Source: Anisakis pegreffii (taxonomy: Eukaryota > Nematoda > Chromadorea > Rhabditida > Anisakidae). Taken from it: a stretch of 64,000 bases of DNA. The position numbers and the translations under genes are program-made. Within the stretch, counting starts at the first letter, position 1. Each line of letters starts with the position of its first letter. Below the pieces are notes generated by a model, which ran no database searches, was not told where the DNA came from, and worked only from the letters and a program-made list of their open reading frames with translations. Where the stretch lies: positions 62,001 to 126,000 of the forward strand of contig JAPYMA010000120.1 in NCBI GenBank assembly GCA_035041965.1. Reading direction: 5' to 3'. Positions 60,976-64,000 of this stretch are shown piece by piece.

Positions 60976-63900
60976 GAAAACTTGATAGCTGAATAATGAA
61001 ATATTAATGTTTTTATGTGCCTTATCGCAATCGGCAAGTACAATGATAATTCGACACTCTTCTATGCCCCTCTCATCGATCTGAATACGATACCTAACGA
61101 GTGATGTCAACGGATGAATGCGTGAATTTGACACCGTTCGTTGAAAAAGCTGCGTAGAAGTGAGTGTTTGACGATCAGTGTGCCTTGGGCAATGAAACTA
61201 ATTACCATCGCGAACGGTATCAAGAGATCATCACTCACTTCTAATTAGCACGTGCATACCTCGCCGATCATGTATGAGATGATAATCACTGAATTCGAAC
61301 ACATCATTTCAGAAAAAATGGAGGCAAGTATTGAAAATATACAATTATGCTTCACTGACTAATTACCTATAATGTAGACTTGAAACTTATCTAGATAATA
61401 TGAAAAAATGAGGAGAAAAACGCAATAAAGGGCTTTCTCTTTTACAAATAAGTCACTTGCAAATTTAGTGCTGATTGCTATGCTCTGGCAGCAACAATCT
61501 ACTATGGCTGCATGTTTATTTCCGAAATGAGGTTGATTGTCTAAATATATTCTCAGATAATGACTACGTCTCGCACTTTCAATCTTGTATTCATTGCGCA
61601 AAACAAAAAACTAATGATCCCACTCAAATTTGTCTCAAATGAGAAATTTGACGATTGTCACAGTCAAATGACAACTTTTGTCATTGATTATGCTCAAAAT
61701 CAGTGCAGAACATTTTTGAACTGTTTCAAAATATGGTTAATGTTGGTCATTCTAACTTCACAATTCCGTTTTGAGAGTCAAATCATTGCTTTAGTCAATT
61801 TCCGAAAGTGAATCAAGTTGGCTGAAAAACAGATTGCTTGTGTAACCGAATTGTGAACTTACTCGGTCTAACCAAAGGAATTTTTCCGCTTATTTTGGAG
61901 CATACGATATCGTGACTATTTTCTCTAAACGCTAATCAGAAAACATCATCACAAGAAAATGGCTGTACATTAGAGTTCCACTAAAACGGTCTGATGAAAC
62001 AATGAGGTCGCTTGAAGACGCTTCATTCCCTTAGATGTAACAAATGCAAGTTTATTTCAGCGATCTGGGTGGATATGTAATAACATCCTTAATGGTCAAT
62101 ACTGCTTGCAACGAATCGAATCAGCAAAACTCTTTATCCACAATTCGTTTAATAGATCATTAAGCGGCACTCGTTGATGGGAATAAGAATTGTTTCGAAG
62201 TGATCACATTGCTGAATGTTGTCCATTTTTAATCATTTATTGTATTTGTTGCTTGCGCTACGGACATCTAAAGCAGAACTGCGAAAAATTAGCTTAGCGT
62301 CATTGCTTCTTGAAGATATTATTTATCAAAAAATATGCATCAGTTTCAGTGAACATTTCTCGATCAGACCGCCCACTTCACGTTCGAAATAATTGTCACA
62401 TAATGATCTATTTAAACCGCGTTTATCGCGCACATTCAATCAGCTTTTATCCGTTTCGCTTTATCACTTCTATTCGAAATCAGCTCACCTCGCTGTTTGT
62501 TGGCGTCTGAGGAGATTGAACGTAGTACATTTGCAGTACAAACGTTTTGTAGCACATTTTCATGATTAGACGCTTTTAGATTTATTTGATGCATTTTCAC
62601 CTCAGTCTGATTGCTTGGTGAAGCCAATCAGTTGATGATTAGATTCGAACGTTTCTAGTTCATTTTCATATTAGGAAGTTGGCTTCATATCTATCGGATA
62701 ACAATCGACTGTCGGAAATATTCGAATACTTTTCATAAAAGCGAACGAATTTGTTGAAAGAACGGCAGATGGGCAGCACTTTTAGTAGTTCCAATTAAGA
62801 ATCAAAATGTTAGTTAACCTAAACAAATCACAGCACTCACTCTCAGTTTTGTTAATTTAAAAATTCCCTCATTGAAGTTAAAGATCGAATTCAATCTTTG
62901 CATTTCAATATCTTTCTACAGATCCTTCTTTGCTTATTCATTCAAATATCAAACATTTCCCCCTGCACTTTCGTTCATGCGCAATCATCAAACGTAGAAA
63001 ATTGGCCTCTTATCTATCGGATTTAAACAGAGCGTCAGAAATACTCGAATACTTTTCATAAAACTGAATGGATCATAAACGATCAGTCTGTGACTTCCTC
63101 TCATCATAAATCATCCCATATGATCGTTTCATTCTACGATACTGATTGTAGACTGAAAATTGTAGACTGAAAAATCGCTCGTTGATTCCAATCTGCCTGA
63201 ATGTCAGCTTGTGCTTCAGAATCTGGTCGGTGTGGACTGCGATTGGTTTACGTTTTTTTTCTTATTGCAGTGCAGCACACAATAGAAATGGACACATGAA
63301 AGGTGATCATTCGAGTGCAGTGCATTTCAGCGATCTTTTTAAAGTGGATTAATGAAGGTGATACGAAACGACATTTCGAATGTTTGAACAGTCAACAACT
63401 AATTGCATTATTCCGCTCCACGTTGTTCCGCTTTAAAAAGTTCATCTCGCTGACTTCCTGTCAACACAGTCTCCATTCAAGAACGAGAACTGCCGCCTTT
63501 CAAAATATCACAGCGAATTCCTGAATGATTCATTTTTTATGCTATTTTTTACGCTATTTTTCGGAGGCCTTTCATTATTGCTGAATAAAAGTTGGGAATG
63601 ATTCATGATCCTCTATGATTAGAGAACATTAGTCAAATGTACTGAGAAATTTTGTTGTCATGAATATCCCAAATACAATGGTTGCTGTTCTCTGGATCAC
63701 CTGATTCATTTACGGCTTAAGAATCTTTCCGAAATGATTTTTCTCCTCATTTATCGGTTACATAAATTTGCTTGATGTATTATCGTCGAAAAACATAATT
63801 TACAAAACATCATTCTTCAGAAGAATAAATAATTTAATGAAGTTCAAAATGCACTGATAGAAATTGATAACATCCCAATACCATATTTTTTCAAATTGCG

Positions 63901-64000
63901 ACGATTTTGGTTTGTATTTCACGATAAATGATACGTGAAAGTCTTCTCATCTTAATCAAACGATTCATTCAATTTTCGCTCGAAACCAGTCTTTTTCAAC
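60976..64000. other. Gene-poor right end
   Basis: No exon with recognisable protein features was found, apart from the doubtful stretch at 63271-63301. The sequence is AT-rich, with scattered short open stretches of no known family. Confidence 0.5.

Noticed and set aside
60712..60977. Asn-rich or Ile-rich proteins on either strand
   Set aside because: They are translations of an AAT-type trinucleotide repeat, open in several frames at once.

Overview
This window is nuclear DNA of a nematode. Evidence: compact multi-exon genes with GT..AG introns, many ending TTTCAG or TTTAAG; a transthyretin-like (TTL) secreted protein gene of the kind expanded in nematodes; and 3' splice sites a few bases upstream of eight start codons with no obvious upstream exon, the layout expected for spliced-leader trans-splicing. 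The DNA is AT-rich and repeat-laden. I cannot place the species; nothing bacterial, viral or plasmid-like was seen.

Layout. 1-4 kb: no recognisable gene. 4.0-6.2 kb (-): a damaged or incompletely resolved C2H2 zinc-finger locus amid short tandem repeats. 7.0-7.7 kb: old copies of a ~235-bp repeat. 8.8-11.5 kb (+): a SPOP-like MATH-BTB ubiquitin-ligase adaptor. 14.0-17.3 kb (+): dynactin p62 (DCTN4). 18.1-24.9 kb (-): an acyl-CoA-binding protein whose last intron (5.3 kb) is mostly a 237-bp satellite array of about 20 copies. 27.9-33.0 kb (-): VPS53 of the GARP/EARP tethering complexes, 14 exons. 36.3-38.9 kb (-): a mitochondrial carrier closest to SLC25A42. 44.8-46.0 kb (+): TTL protein. 46.4-47.9 kb (-): an undescribed small secreted Tyr/Cys-rich protein. 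49.3-49.9 kb (+): ribosomal protein eL42 (RPL36A/L44). 50.2-57.2 kb (-): lysosomal transporter MFSD8/CLN7 with a long Ser/Thr/Pro-rich N-terminus. 57.2-64 kb: mostly gene-free, with a ~1.07-kb inverted repeat, one candidate first exon and a trinucleotide repeat tract.

Mobile DNA. A family of short hAT-like elements (inverted ends starting CAGTGRTTCYCA, 8-bp target duplications) is present as two complete copies (34107-34666; 52619-53675, in an MFSD8 intron), one copy lacking its right end (42462-43425) and one fragment (about 1553-1645). Their interiors fold back on themselves. Two further foldback structures lie at 41601-42150 and 58037-59104.

The genes are mostly unrelated housekeeping functions (membrane traffic, dynein transport, lipid and CoA handling, lysosomal transport, translation) and do not form an operon. 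Exon models were built by eye. The MATH-BTB, DCTN4, ACBP, VPS53, TTL, eL42 and Tyr-rich models are complete and keep one reading frame from start to stop. MFSD8 also stays in frame but has one doubtful junction, and the carrier lacks its first exon. The most novel items are the Tyr/Cys-rich secreted protein, the homogenised intronic satellite and the hAT-like foldback family.
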